DNA from: Shimia sp039969785
GTDB taxonomy: Bacteria > Pseudomonadota > Alphaproteobacteria > Rhodobacterales > Rhodobacteraceae
DNA: 64,000 nt
Direction of reading: 5' to 3'
Assembly: GCF_039969785.1 (NCBI RefSeq)
Contig: NZ_JBDVNC010000048.1
Location: 1-64,000, forward strand
Positions 1 to 8,334 of this stretch are shown one piece after another (positions within the stretch are counted from its first letter, which is position 1; each line of letters begins with the position of its first letter). The position numbers and the translations under genes are program-made. Under the pieces are notes generated by a model. It worked only from the letters and a program-made list of their open reading frames with translations. It made no database searches and was not told where the DNA came from.

Positions 1-147
1 GGCCTGCCCAAAACACGCTCCGGCAAAATCATGCGCCGCATCCTGCGAAAAATCGCAGAAAACGACTTCGGAGCCCTCGGAGACACCTCAACTCTCGCCG
101 AACCAGCCGTCGTCGATGACCTCATCAAAAACAGAATGAACACCTAG
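1..147 (+). CDS. acs: acetyl-CoA synthetase, C-terminal end (partial)
   Basis: The first 48 codons read in frame from base 1 to a TAG stop. The fragment opens with GLPKTRSGKIMRRILRKIA, the C-terminal signature of acetyl-CoA synthetase and close AMP-forming acyl-CoA synthetases. Its lysine in SGK is the catalytic residue for adenylate formation and the known site of reversible acetylation in this family. The enzyme makes acetyl-CoA from acetate, ATP and CoA in the cytoplasm. Only the tail is present, so propionyl-CoA synthetase or another AMP-forming ligase cannot be fully excluded, although the motif spacing and the short tail fit Acs best. Confidence 0.8.
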   Translation, partial: GLPKTRSGKIMRRILRKIAENDFGALGDTSTLAEPAVVDDLIKNRMNT

Positions 148-188
148 GCACACATGCCCGCAGTGGCAGTTCTGATGAGAAATACCAA

Positions 189-214
189 ACGGGCCGGCAA
201 CCATGTCGGCCCGT
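189..214 (+). terminator. putative terminator hairpin after acs
   Basis: An 8-bp perfect stem (ACGGGCCG at 189-196 pairing with CGGCCCGT at 207-214) with a 10-base loop lies 42 bases after the acs stop. It is followed by an A/T-rich stretch but not a clean T-run, so termination efficiency is uncertain. Confidence 0.5.
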
Positions 215-297
215 ATATTAAGGTGTATTGCATAATCCAACGTCAACCTATGGGTTATTGGATTGCTTTCCCGGAAAACAGATCGTAGCGTTCGCGT

Positions 298-1239
298 ATG
301 GCGCAAGACCGACCCCTTCTCGGCATCACTTTAATGCTGTGCTTTTGCATTCTGGCTCCGATGGGGGATGCGGTGGCTAAAATTCTATCTACTTCTGTTC
401 CGATTGGGGAAACCTTACTTGTGCGCTTTGGCGTACAGGCGCTGGTGCTGATCCCAATCATTGCCATCACCAGGCGTCCGTGGCGCATGCGCAAACGCAT
501 TCTCGGGCTTGTCGCTCTCCGGACTGCGCTGCACATCATCGGCATTGGCGCCATGTTTCTTGCCCTGCGCCACCTGCCGCTTGCGGACGCGGTGGCCATT
601 GCCTTTGTCATGCCGTTCCTGATGCTTCTGCTCGGCAAATTTGTATTGAACGAAGAAGTCGGGATGCGCCGCCTGCTGGCGTGTATCGTTGGGTTCATCG
701 GTACGCTTCTTGTCATCCAGCCAAGCTTTGTCGAAGTTGGTCCACCGGCGCTTTTGCCTTTGGTCGTTGCCGTGGTGTTTTCCCTGTTCATGCTGGTGAC
801 ACGCCAGATCGCCAAAGAGGTAGATCCGATTTCACTTCAAGCCGTCAGTGGAGTCATGGCCGTTACGGTCACCTTGCCAGCGCTGGCCTTGGGCTTTGTT
901 TTTGACATGCCTGAAATGAAGATAATTGTTCCCGACACAACGACCATGGCGTTGCTTTTGACCATTGGGTTGCTTGGAACGGCCGCGCATTTGCTCATGA
1001 CATGGTCACTGCGCTATGCACCTTCTGCGACGCTTGCCCCTATGCAATATCTGGAAATCCCAATCGCTACCCTGATCGGCTGGATCGTGTTTTCCGACCT
1101 GCCCAATGGGCTGGCAGCCACAGGGATACTGATCACAATCGCGGCGGGTCTCTATATTGTGTTCAGAGAGCGGGCCATGAGCCGGGCTGCACAGCAAGCT
1201 CCAGAACCACTTTCTCCAGTTGATCACGCGGCAGAATAA
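298..1239 (+). CDS. EamA/DMT-family permease
   Basis: This 313-residue inner-membrane protein has about ten hydrophobic segments arranged as two EamA (DUF6) repeats, the layout of drug/metabolite transporters such as RhaT- and YdcZ-like exporters. The segment around residues 82-105, with the ALRHLPLADAVAIAFVMP pattern, is characteristic of the first EamA repeat. Direction and substrate cannot be read from sequence. The last ~75 bases overlap the 3' end of the convergent thiamine pyrophosphokinase gene, so the hydrophilic C-terminal tail is encoded antisense to that gene. The ATG at 298 was chosen because the first membrane segment starts right after it; no strong ribosome-binding site is visible. 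Confidence 0.85.
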   Translation: MAQDRPLLGITLMLCFCILAPMGDAVAKILSTSVPIGETLLVRFGVQALVLIPIIAITRRPWRMRKRILGLVALRTALHIIGIGAMFLALRHLPLADAVAIAFVMPFLMLLLGKFVLNEEVGMRRLLACIVGFIGTLLVIQPSFVEVGPPALLPLVVAVVFSLFMLVTRQIAKEVDPISLQAVSGVMAVTVTLPALALGFVFDMPEMKIIVPDTTTMALLLTIGLLGTAAHLLMTWSLRYAPSATLAPMQYLEIPIATLIGWIVFSDLPNGLAATGILITIAAGLYIVFRERAMSRAAQQAPEPLSPVDHAAE

Positions 1240-1843
1240 TCAACATCTTTGGTGCAGTCATCTCAAACGTCACCGGACCCAACGCCTGATTTGATGTGCC
1301 AATCCGCCCGTCTGGCGTGAACACCAACCCATTGATCGGCCAACGTAGCCCATCAGAGACACCCTCGACCAAGCCCATCGGAAACAACGACACCCGTGTG
1401 CCTGCCTCCAGCGACAGCGCAATCGAGGGCGGTGCCAAAAACGCGATATCGGTATCACTAAGAAGAATACAACGCTTATCCGGATGACGCACCAGGGCGT
1501 TGTAACAGGCCAGTTGGTGATCCAGCCGCGCCCCCGTAAACCCAACCCCAAGGATCAAAGGCGCCGTCACGGACCGCAGTGATTTCTCAAAATCGGTGCT
1601 TTCCTGCTCGGACATTCTGTGGATACGATCCGCTGGAACACCCTGTACAACCGTCCCGTCCAGCGAATCCATGTCGCCAATAACAGCCTCTGGCATTAAC
1701 CCGGCTTCCAGACAATGCGCTGCCCCACCATCCGCCGACACAAGAGTCGGAGCGACGTCAAGACAGCGAATAATGTCCTTTTTGTCGACCTGACCCGCGC
1801 CAACCAGCGTGATTGGTTCCGAACTGTGAACAATAGCCCTCAT
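1163..1843 (-). CDS. thiN: thiamine pyrophosphokinase
   Basis: This 226-residue cytoplasmic enzyme transfers pyrophosphate from ATP to thiamine, giving the cofactor thiamine diphosphate. Family motifs are visible: SADGG at residues 36-40 and GDMDS at 56-60, which bind nucleotide and Mg, followed by a FEKSL segment typical of the N-terminal catalytic domain. The C-terminal part has the thiamine-binding beta-sandwich pattern (ISxxP-like and GTxxSLFP). The gene is convergent with the upstream EamA permease and overlaps it by 77 bases. No thiamine riboswitch is apparent in the 140 bases upstream of its start. Confidence 0.85.
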   Translation of the reverse strand: MRAIVHSSEPITLVGAGQVDKKDIIRCLDVAPTLVSADGGAAHCLEAGLMPEAVIGDMDSLDGTVVQGVPADRIHRMSEQESTDFEKSLRSVTAPLILGVGFTGARLDHQLACYNALVRHPDKRCILLSDTDIAFLAPPSIALSLEAGTRVSLFPMGLVEGVSDGLRWPINGLVFTPDGRIGTSNQALGPVTFEMTAPKMLIILPRDQLEKVVLELAVQPGSWPAL

Positions 1844-1983
1844 AGACGGCGATTTCCTTTAGCATTGATCAACATGACACAAATTGGCCGCAAAATGATA
1901 CGCTGCCTTCCACAGAATCGGTCACGTTTCGTCGTTCCTCTCGTGGTAAACAGAATGTCGAGTAGTGCAAAGGACCAGCTTCA

Positions 1984-4404
1984 ATGGTTACGAATAACAA
2001 AGTTCTTACGGTTTCCTACGGGACATTCTCGTGCACCCTGGAAGGGTTCGAGGATTCTTTCGACACAATGAAAGCCATCGCGGAGTATTTTCGCGATCTG
2101 GCTGGCGATGATCGCTATTTTGGCGCCGAACCGCCGACGCCGGATGCGGAAATGCTGGCGCGGATCGCCGAACGTGAAATTGAACGGCGCGTACAGGCAC
2201 GTGTTGATCACGGTGCAATTGTATTAAGTGCCGCATCCCCAACACCAGCAGCCGCTGACCCAGTCAAAGAGGAAACGATTGCCGAGCCGGTCGCTGAGCC
2301 TGTGGTTGAAACTGAACCTGCAGATGAAGCACCTGTTGAAGACGTTGAAGAAACTGCAGAAGTGCCCGAAATTGTAGACGTTACCGACGAAATATTGACT
2401 GACGAGGTGATTGAAGCACCTGCTCAGAGCGCCGACGAGTCCGTTTCCGATGATCTGGTTGATGAGACTGTTGCCGACGATCTGGTTGACGACGTCGCTG
2501 CGCAAGACACCGCCGCATCGCAAGAGGTTGAAGTTGCCGACGTTCTCGCCGCTGTTGCTGCAGATACCGCTGTTGAACCCACAACCGAGACCGAAGAAGC
2601 TGCGGAAGAACAGGTTGCAGTTCCAGATCTGGAAGCGGCTTTCGAAGAGCAGGACTTTGACTTGACCAACGTCCAGCAGGCCGTTGCATTTGAGGACGCG
2701 AAACCTGAGATTGCTGAACCTGAAATGGTTGAAGCTGTCGAAGAAGAAGTTGTTGAAGTCCGTTCAGAAGGCTTCGCGCAGGACGAAGAAGATGTTGCCG
2801 ACGCTGAAGAAGTTTCTGAAGCGGTGTCTGAGGCCACTGATCTGGACAGCATCTCTGAGCAGTTGAACGACGCCGAAGAGGAAGACGAAATTGATCTTTT
2901 CGCTGAAGATCAGGATAGATCCGAAGCAGACGTCGAATTGGAAGACGTTGCAGATGCACAGGAAAAAGTATTCGCTGACTGGGAGGATGACGATACCAGC
3001 GAAGATGCTGCGCCCGAATTCGAAGAAAACTCTATTGCTGCCAAGCTCGAACGCATCCGTGCGGTTGTTTCGCGTGTCGAAAATGACCCCGAAGACGACT
3101 TCTCTGAAGACGAACATGCCGAAGATTTCCAGCAAGAAGACAACATTCTGGCTGACCTTGAAGACACAGCTCAGCAAGATGACGAAGACGACGCTGACAT
3201 CTCTCCTTTCGAAGCCGAGGCAGCTTCATCTAATCCACTGCGGGCGCGCGTCGTGCGCATGAAAAAGGCTGACTTTGAAGAAGCCGTCGCATCTGGTCTT
3301 CTGGAAGCTGAACCGGTTGACGAAGACGAAGAAGAAGACGCACCGGTTGCCAATGGATCCAGCCTGACTCCAGAAGACGAAGCCGATCTTTTGGCGGAAT
3401 TGGCCGAGGTTGAAGCCGAACTCAAGCGCGCCGACGCCAACGAGGCGACAGCAGCAGAAGCGGCTGTTGCAGAGGCAGAAACAGACGCGGCTTTTGAGCA
3501 GGGCGCAGATGAAGATCAGGCGCCTGATCCTGCCCCGGAAAGCAAGGATGACACGTCCGCGAAAGAAGCCGCATTTGTTTTGACCGAACCGGTCTTGACA
3601 CTGGATCAGCCCGAAGAGCAGATCGCGGACGAGGAAGCAACTCCGCAAGAGGCCAAGCCTGTTGCCAAAGGCGAAGACGACCTGTCGCGCCTGATGGCCA
3701 AGGCCGAAAGCGAAATGGAAGAGCCCGAAGGCAACCGCCGCCGTCGCGCCATCGCTCATTTGCGTGCCGCGGTCAAAGCCACCAAGGCTGAAAAAGATGC
3801 CGGGTCCGATCTGACCAAACGCGACGTCTCTAATATTTACCGCGATGATCTGGCCAGCGTGGTACGCGCCGTGCCTGCGGACGATAAAGCAGACAAGCCA
3901 CGCGCCACCGCAGAGCGCCCTTCGGCGCCACCGCTTAAGTTGGTGGCCGAACAGCGCATTGATTCGCCCGAACCTGCTGCTGAGGCAGCTGAGGAGGTCA
4001 TCCAAGACGACACCACACCGCGCGTTCCTGTTCGTCCGCGCCGCGTGTCCACCGACCGGAAGGACCGCGAGGAAATCGCGCGTTCTGCTGCCCCGGTCGG
4101 TTCTTCTTCTGCCAGCAAGGGCGGGTTCATTGACTATGCCCAAAGCGTTGGCGCCTCGCGGCTGCCAGAAATTCTCGAAGCTGCCGCCGCCTATGTCACG
4201 TTTGTCGAAGGCCATGATCGCTTTTCACGCCCGATGCTGATGCGACTGGCCCGCGACGCCAACGAAGAAGATTTCTCGCGTGAGGTTGGTTTGCGCAGCT
4301 TTGGCCAATTGCTGCGGGAAAAGAAAATCGAAAAAATCGCTGGCGGACGTTTCACCGCCAACGCATCAATCAACTACAAACCCGACGACCGGGCTGTTGG
4401 TTGA
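1984..4404 (+). CDS. large acidic, mostly disordered protein (conserved hypothetical)
   Basis: This 806-residue protein has three parts. Residues 1-80 form a compact N-terminal segment (SYGTFSCTLEGFEDSFDTMK, then EREIERRVQARVDHG). Residues ~85-690 are extremely rich in Glu, Asp, Ala and Val with almost no hydrophobic core. Residues ~705-806 form a folded-looking basic C-terminal domain containing FIDYAQSVGASRLPEILEAA and an RSFGQLLREKKIEKI helix. There is no signal peptide or membrane segment, so it is probably cytoplasmic. Proteins of this kind in roseobacters are sometimes labelled CheA-like, but I see no histidine-kinase, P1 or CheW motif to support that. The ATG at 1984 begins where conserved-looking sequence begins. 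Function unknown; a scaffold or nucleoid/cell-cycle role would be speculation. Confidence 0.75.
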   Translation: MVTNNKVLTVSYGTFSCTLEGFEDSFDTMKAIAEYFRDLAGDDRYFGAEPPTPDAEMLARIAEREIERRVQARVDHGAIVLSAASPTPAAADPVKEETIAEPVAEPVVETEPADEAPVEDVEETAEVPEIVDVTDEILTDEVIEAPAQSADESVSDDLVDETVADDLVDDVAAQDTAASQEVEVADVLAAVAADTAVEPTTETEEAAEEQVAVPDLEAAFEEQDFDLTNVQQAVAFEDAKPEIAEPEMVEAVEEEVVEVRSEGFAQDEEDVADAEEVSEAVSEATDLDSISEQLNDAEEEDEIDLFAEDQDRSEADVELEDVADAQEKVFADWEDDDTSEDAAPEFEENSIAAKLERIRAVVSRVENDPEDDFSEDEHAEDFQQEDNILADLEDTAQQDDEDDADISPFEAEAASSNPLRARVVRMKKADFEEAVASGLLEAEPVDEDEEEDAPVANGSSLTPEDEADLLAELAEVEAELKRADANEATAAEAAVAEAETDAAFEQGADEDQAPDPAPESKDDTSAKEAAFVLTEPVLTLDQPEEQIADEEATPQEAKPVAKGEDDLSRLMAKAESEMEEPEGNRRRRAIAHLRAAVKATKAEKDAGSDLTKRDVSNIYRDDLASVVRAVPADDKADKPRATAERPSAPPLKLVAEQRIDSPEPAAEAAEEVIQDDTTPRVPVRPRRVSTDRKDREEIARSAAPVGSSSASKGGFIDYAQSVGASRLPEILEAAAAYVTFVEGHDRFSRPMLMRLARDANEEDFSREVGLRSFGQLLREKKIEKIAGGRFTANASINYKPDDRAVG

Positions 4405-4423
4405 TCTGAACACCCAACGAAAG

Positions 4424-4454
4424 AAAAAGGCGGCCCCGGTGGCCGCCTTTTTTA
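4424..4454. terminator. bidirectional rho-independent terminator
   Basis: GGCGGCC at 4429-4435 pairs with GGCCGCC at 4441-4447 around a 5-base loop. It is preceded by five A and followed by seven T, so it can terminate both the acidic-protein gene (+) and the DUF2842 gene (-). Confidence 0.85.
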
Positions 4455-4685
4455 TTTGTCCTGCTCTGGTTTTTCATCCGGATCAGCTTGTCCAATCCCT
4501 TTGAAGACGGATTTGAACGGTAAAATCCACACGATCCCAAGACCGACATAAATGGCCAGTTCAACAAGGATCGAAGGACGATCAAACAAAGCCACGAGAT
4601 TGACGGCCACGACCACATAAACCGGCAGTCCAACCACCAGAACCAGGATCGCCACGCGCTTTCGCGCTTTGTAGCTCAACGCCAT
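4452..4685 (-). CDS. DUF2842 small membrane protein
   Basis: This 77-residue protein begins MALSYKARKRVAILVLV and has two transmembrane segments (about residues 11-30 and 40-58) separated by a short loop, then a charged C-terminal tail ending in EKPEQDK. The size, two-helix layout and N-terminal RKR motif match the DUF2842 family of alphaproteobacterial inner-membrane proteins, whose function is unknown. It lies just downstream of purA on the same strand (40-base gap), so co-transcription is plausible. Confidence 0.75.
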   Translation of the reverse strand: MALSYKARKRVAILVLVVGLPVYVVVAVNLVALFDRPSILVELAIYVGLGIVWILPFKSVFKGIGQADPDEKPEQDK

Positions 4686-4724
4686 GCCTGTCCCCTTATT
4701 CCCGATCTTACAGACATTACGGCC

Positions 4725-6020
4725 TCAATCGGCAAACGGATCAGTGACAAGAATGGTGTCATCACGCTCCGGTGACGTCGACAGCATTGCCACAGGGCAA
4801 TTGATCAACTCTTCCACACGGCGCACATATTTGATCGCATTGGCCGGCAATTCCGCCCAGCTGCGTGCACCCTCGGTCGATTCTGACCAGCCCGGCATTT
4901 CTTCGTAGATGGGCGTACAGCGCGCCTGTTGATCCGCAGCGGTCGGCAAATAGTCCAGGCGATTGCCGTCCAGATCATAGCCCACGCATATTTTGAGCAC
5001 GTCAAACCCGTCCAGCACATCCAGCTTGGTCAACGCGATCCCGCTGACACCTGACGTCGCACAGGTCTGGCGCAACAGCGCCGCATCAAACCAACCACAG
5101 CGACGTTTGCGCCCTGTTGTTGTGCCAAATTCACGCCCACGCTCGCCCAGCCGCTGACCATCATCGTCAAACAGTTCGGTCGGGAACGGCCCCTCACCCA
5201 CGCGGGTGGTATAGGCCTTAACGATACCCAGAACAAAATCGATCGAGTTTGGTCCAATCCCAACACCCGTCGCAGCCTGACCCGAAATCACGTTGGACGA
5301 TGTCACAAATGGATATGTCCCGAAATCAATGTCCAGCAACGCGCCCTGCGCACCTTCAAACAAGATACGGCGGCCGGCTTTGCGCTTTTCGTTCAATACT
5401 TTCCAAACAGGGGCAGCAAACGGCAGGATCAGCGATGCGACATCGCGCAGTTTGGCGATTAATGCGTCCCGATCAACCGGCTCGATGCCCAATCCTTTGC
5501 GCAGCGGATCATGGTGCTGCAACGCGCGATCAACGCGGGCAATCAATGTCGCCTCATCCGCCAGATCAGCAACACGAATGGCGCGGCGCCCGACCTTGTC
5601 TTCGTAACATGGTCCAATACCGCGCCCGGTTGTGCCAATCTTGGTGCCTTTGCTGGATGCCTCTTCGCGTGCCCGGTCCAGTTCGCCATGAATTGGCAGA
5701 ATCAGCGGCGTATTTTCCGCGATCATCAACGTCTCGGGGCTGATTTCAACGCCCTGTGCACGCACCGTTTCAATCTCATTGATCAGATGCCAGGGGTCTA
5801 GGACCACACCATTGCCGATCACGCTCAGCTTGCCACCGCGCACAACGCCCGAAGGCAGCGCGTGCAGCTTGTAGACCTTGCCATCAATGACCAGCGTATG
5901 GCCCGCGTTATGTCCGCCCTGAAACCGGGCGATGACGTCTGCACGCTCGCTCAGCCAATCGACGATCTTGCCTTTTCCTTCGTCGCCCCACTGAGCGCCC
6001 ACGACAACCACATTGGCCAT
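4725..6020 (-). CDS. purA: adenylosuccinate synthetase
   Basis: This 431-residue cytoplasmic enzyme condenses IMP with aspartate using GTP, the first committed step to AMP. The GDEGKGK phosphate-binding loop lies at residues 12-18, NAGHT follows near residue 38, and the GTTTGRKRRCGWFD segment and the Ser-Gly-Ile-Ala-Leu-Thr-Lys-Leu-Asp stretch are typical of the GTP-binding region. Length is the family norm. It is transcribed divergently from the small membrane protein gene at 6165, sharing a ~145-base intergenic region. Confidence 0.97.
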   Translation of the reverse strand: MANVVVVGAQWGDEGKGKIVDWLSERADVIARFQGGHNAGHTLVIDGKVYKLHALPSGVVRGGKLSVIGNGVVLDPWHLINEIETVRAQGVEISPETLMIAENTPLILPIHGELDRAREEASSKGTKIGTTGRGIGPCYEDKVGRRAIRVADLADEATLIARVDRALQHHDPLRKGLGIEPVDRDALIAKLRDVASLILPFAAPVWKVLNEKRKAGRRILFEGAQGALLDIDFGTYPFVTSSNVISGQAATGVGIGPNSIDFVLGIVKAYTTRVGEGPFPTELFDDDGQRLGERGREFGTTTGRKRRCGWFDAALLRQTCATSGVSGIALTKLDVLDGFDVLKICVGYDLDGNRLDYLPTAADQQARCTPIYEEMPGWSESTEGARSWAELPANAIKYVRRVEELINCPVAMLSTSPERDDTILVTDPFAD

Positions 6021-6164
6021 GACCGAGTCCTTTTTCCCATGTGCAAACCCGCGTCCTTTTAGCCATGTTCATCGCGACACGAAACCGCAAATTCGACGCA
6101 GCACTGGACATGGCGCCCTATTTTGCGCAAACCATGGGAAAAAAAGCCGAATGAGGGGTCCGAA

Positions 6165-6560
6165 ATGGGGCTGTTGCTGCGTTGGATCTTTGCCTTCCTT
6201 TTGTTGGCACTGACCTTCAACCCAACCAAGTGGAGTTATATCCACTGGAGCATGGAGAATTACATCGAGGAAACACCGCTGGCGGTATTGCTCGGCCTCC
6301 TGCTGGTGATCGGTTACATCATCTATTTGCGGGCAACCATCCGCTCAATTGGCGGCTTTGGCATGTTTCTGGTGTTGGCAGTTGTCGCTGCGCTGATCTG
6401 GGTTCTTTACGACTGGGGCATTCTGCGGCTGGACAACCGCGACCAGAATACATGGATCGCAATTTTGGCCCTGTCGATTGTTCTGGGCATCGGGCTTGGC
6501 TGGTCCATCGTGCGACGAATGTTGTCTGGTCAGTATGACATGGATGACATCGACAGCTGA
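6165..6560 (+). CDS. DUF6524-like integral membrane protein
   Basis: This 131-residue protein has four predicted membrane spans: residues ~3-20, 36-54, 62-82 and 100-118. A conserved-looking Asn-Pro-Thr-Lys-Trp-Ser-Tyr segment follows the first span. I chose the ATG at 6165 because it has GAGGGG about nine bases upstream and places a membrane segment at the very N-terminus; an in-frame ATG at 6123 would add a charged 14-residue extension. Size and layout recall the DUF6524 family of Rhodobacteraceae. Function unknown. Confidence 0.7.
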   Translation: MGLLLRWIFAFLLLALTFNPTKWSYIHWSMENYIEETPLAVLLGLLLVIGYIIYLRATIRSIGGFGMFLVLAVVAALIWVLYDWGILRLDNRDQNTWIAILALSIVLGIGLGWSIVRRMLSGQYDMDDIDS

Positions 6561-6677
6561 TTAATCGCTGCCAGGCAAATCATCTAAAATCTTTTTTCTT
6601 ACAAAATCTTACACGACAAAGCTGAATGATCACATAAACGGCATTCAGGATATACCCGACCCATCCCAAGTGCCGCG

Positions 6678-7001
6678 TTATCCAGCGGCAGAAAGCTTCA
6701 CTGGCTTGCCATGTGGCGTATTCAGATAGGCCTGCTCCCAAGCCGCGCGCATGGTTTCGATGCCGTGCTCTTCGGCCAGTCCCAGCTGTTTCAACACGCC
6801 TTCCAGCGTTTCCAGCCAGGCGTTGAAATAGTCCTCGCCCCCGTCCAGCTCTCTCGTCAGACCGTGGCGTTTCAATGTCGCGCCAAATGCCTGCGTCCAC
6901 TCAGGCCAGCCAAAATGGCCCGCCTCATTCAGATGCACAGTCAGCGCAAAAACCTGTGCATGCCAGGGGGCTTCAAATACCGGTTCAGGTCGTTTCGTCA
7001 T
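6678..7001 (-). CDS. nitrile hydratase accessory (activator) protein
   Basis: This 107-residue protein starts MTKRPEPVFEAPWHAQVFALTVHL. The F-x-x-P-W-x-A-x-x-F-A-L-T-V-x-L pattern and GHFGWPEW are shared by nitrile hydratase activators and the N-terminal part of the beta subunit. In cobalt-type enzymes such proteins act as metallochaperones that deliver Co into the alpha subunit. The ATG overlaps the TGA of nthB by four bases (ATGA), which fixes the start and implies translational coupling. It is the last gene of the nthA-nthB-activator operon; no amidase or nitrilase gene follows. Confidence 0.85.
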   Translation of the reverse strand: MTKRPEPVFEAPWHAQVFALTVHLNEAGHFGWPEWTQAFGATLKRHGLTRELDGGEDYFNAWLETLEGVLKQLGLAEEHGIETMRAAWEQAYLNTPHGKPVKLSAAG

Positions 7002-7666
7002 GCCGGCTCCAGATAACTTTGCCACAAATCCAATACCACTTCGTCGCCATCCTGCGCCTCCTCCCCCCACAAATCGCGGGCTGAAAAGGCCACAGCATAA
7101 AGCGGCTCTGCCGCCTCACCTAATCCGTGAGCGTTGGAATCCGGCAACACATGTGTCCCGTGCCGCAGCACAATTTCGCCCTGAATTCCTGACGCATAGA
7201 CCGGCAAACGTGTGTGCCCGCCCGTCACCTTGGTATTTCGCGCCGGTCGGCGTGTGCGCACGGCCTCCCCAACAGAGAATCGCGCCTCAACATCTGGGCG
7301 CGTATACGGACTGCCTTGGGCCAGAACACCCGCCACTTTGTCGGCTTTCAGCACGCGGTCGGCCAACTCAGACAGCCCCGCACCATGCCCGGTCGTCAAT
7401 TCCACACGCGTGATAACGCCGCGCTCCACCAACATATCCGCCAGCGCCGCCAACCATTTTTCATAATATGAAAAGCGGCTGTAATCCTTCGGGCTTAGCG
7501 ATTCCCGCGCGTGACGGGAAATGTCAATGTTCCACTGCCCCAATGACCCGGCTGCCAATGTCAGCGCCAACGCGCGCGCATGCCAGTCTTTGGCGAAAAC
7601 GGCGTTATCGGTCGGATCAACGGCGCCGTCGCCATAGCGACCACCCATGTCATGCACCCGGCTCAT
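6998..7666 (-). CDS. nthB: nitrile hydratase, beta subunit
   Basis: This 222-residue subunit begins MSRVHDMGGRYGDGAV, close to the conserved M-x-x-x-H-D-x-G-G start of nitrile hydratase beta chains. The C-terminal half carries the SH3-like barrel typical of the family (GEAVRTRR, GHTRLPVYASGIQGEIV, then FSARDLWGEEA). With the alpha subunit it hydrates nitriles to amides in the cytoplasm. Its start codon overlaps the alpha-subunit stop by four bases, so the pair is translationally coupled. Substrate range cannot be predicted. Confidence 0.93.
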   Translation of the reverse strand: MSRVHDMGGRYGDGAVDPTDNAVFAKDWHARALALTLAAGSLGQWNIDISRHARESLSPKDYSRFSYYEKWLAALADMLVERGVITRVELTTGHGAGLSELADRVLKADKVAGVLAQGSPYTRPDVEARFSVGEAVRTRRPARNTKVTGGHTRLPVYASGIQGEIVLRHGTHVLPDSNAHGLGEAAEPLYAVAFSARDLWGEEAQDGDEVVLDLWQSYLEPA

Positions 7667-8277
7667 GCGGTTGGCGCCTTTGCCAGCCCGGTGCCAATCA
7701 TCGAATCGCGCGACACCAGCTCCGCCAATCCCTCGATGTTCATACCGTCGGTGCCTTCGGGGCGCTGAGGCACCACCAGATAGCGAATTTCAGCCGTCGA
7801 ATCCCAGACCCGCACCTTTTTATCTTCCGGCACCACAATACCGAAATCGGCCAGAACGGCGCGCGGCTCGCGCACCACACGCGCGCGATAGGCGTCAGAT
7901 TTGTACCAGCCGGGCGGGATACCCAGCAATGGCCACGGGTAACAGCTACACAGCGTACACACGACAACGTTGTGCACAGCGTCTGTGTTTTCCACAAACA
8001 CCATGTGTTCGCCCTGCCGCCCATACATCTCCATGTCCTGCAATCGCGGCATCGGGTCGGTCAGCATCTCCTGGCGAAACGCATCATCCGCCCACATCCG
8101 CGCCACAACTTCGGCGCCGATCTGGGGGCCAATCCGGCTTTGATACGTGTCGATTATTTCATCCAGAGCCGCAGGATCAATTAATCCCTTTTCGGTCAGA
8201 ATGGTTTCCAAGGCCCGCACCCGAAGTGCGGGATCAGGGGGCAGTAACGAATGTGAGTGGTCATGATCATGAGGCAT
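7663..8277 (-). CDS. nthA: nitrile hydratase, alpha subunit (cobalt type)
   Basis: The metal-binding motif reads V-C-T-L-C-S-C-Y-P-W. Threonine after the first cysteine is the hallmark of cobalt enzymes, whereas iron enzymes have serine there. The two later cysteines are the ones oxidised to sulfinate and sulfenate in the mature active site. RARVVREPRAVL downstream is also conserved. I start at the ATG at 8277 (MPHDHDHSH, a His-rich N-terminus common in this family, 204 residues); an upstream in-frame ATG at 8316 would add 13 residues. The operon is transcribed away from secG, with one small gene in between. Confidence 0.92.
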   Translation of the reverse strand: MPHDHDHSHSLLPPDPALRVRALETILTEKGLIDPAALDEIIDTYQSRIGPQIGAEVVARMWADDAFRQEMLTDPMPRLQDMEMYGRQGEHMVFVENTDAVHNVVVCTLCSCYPWPLLGIPPGWYKSDAYRARVVREPRAVLADFGIVVPEDKKVRVWDSTAEIRYLVVPQRPEGTDGMNIEGLAELVSRDSMIGTGLAKAPTA

Positions 8278-8334
8278 TATAGAAATTGACCTGAACCCAA
8301 TTGCCTTGTCCAGCATGATTTTGGCAATCTCGCC

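Noticed and set aside
1844..1983. TPP riboswitch upstream of the thiamine pyrophosphokinase gene.
   Set aside because: The conserved CTGAGA and ACCTGA-type TPP-aptamer segments are absent on the minus strand.
2381..4215. Long open frames on both strands opposite the acidic protein gene.
   Set aside because: They follow from the Glu/Asp/Ala-biased codons of the real gene; the translations are low-complexity (Arg/Gln/Leu- or Ser-rich) and have no ribosome-binding sites.
6561..6677. Possible small membrane peptide on the minus strand after the nitrile hydratase activator gene (WVGYILNAVYVIIQ-like stretch).
   Set aside because: No suitable start codon with a ribosome-binding site precedes it, and the frame is open only because it runs antisense/out of frame through the activator gene.
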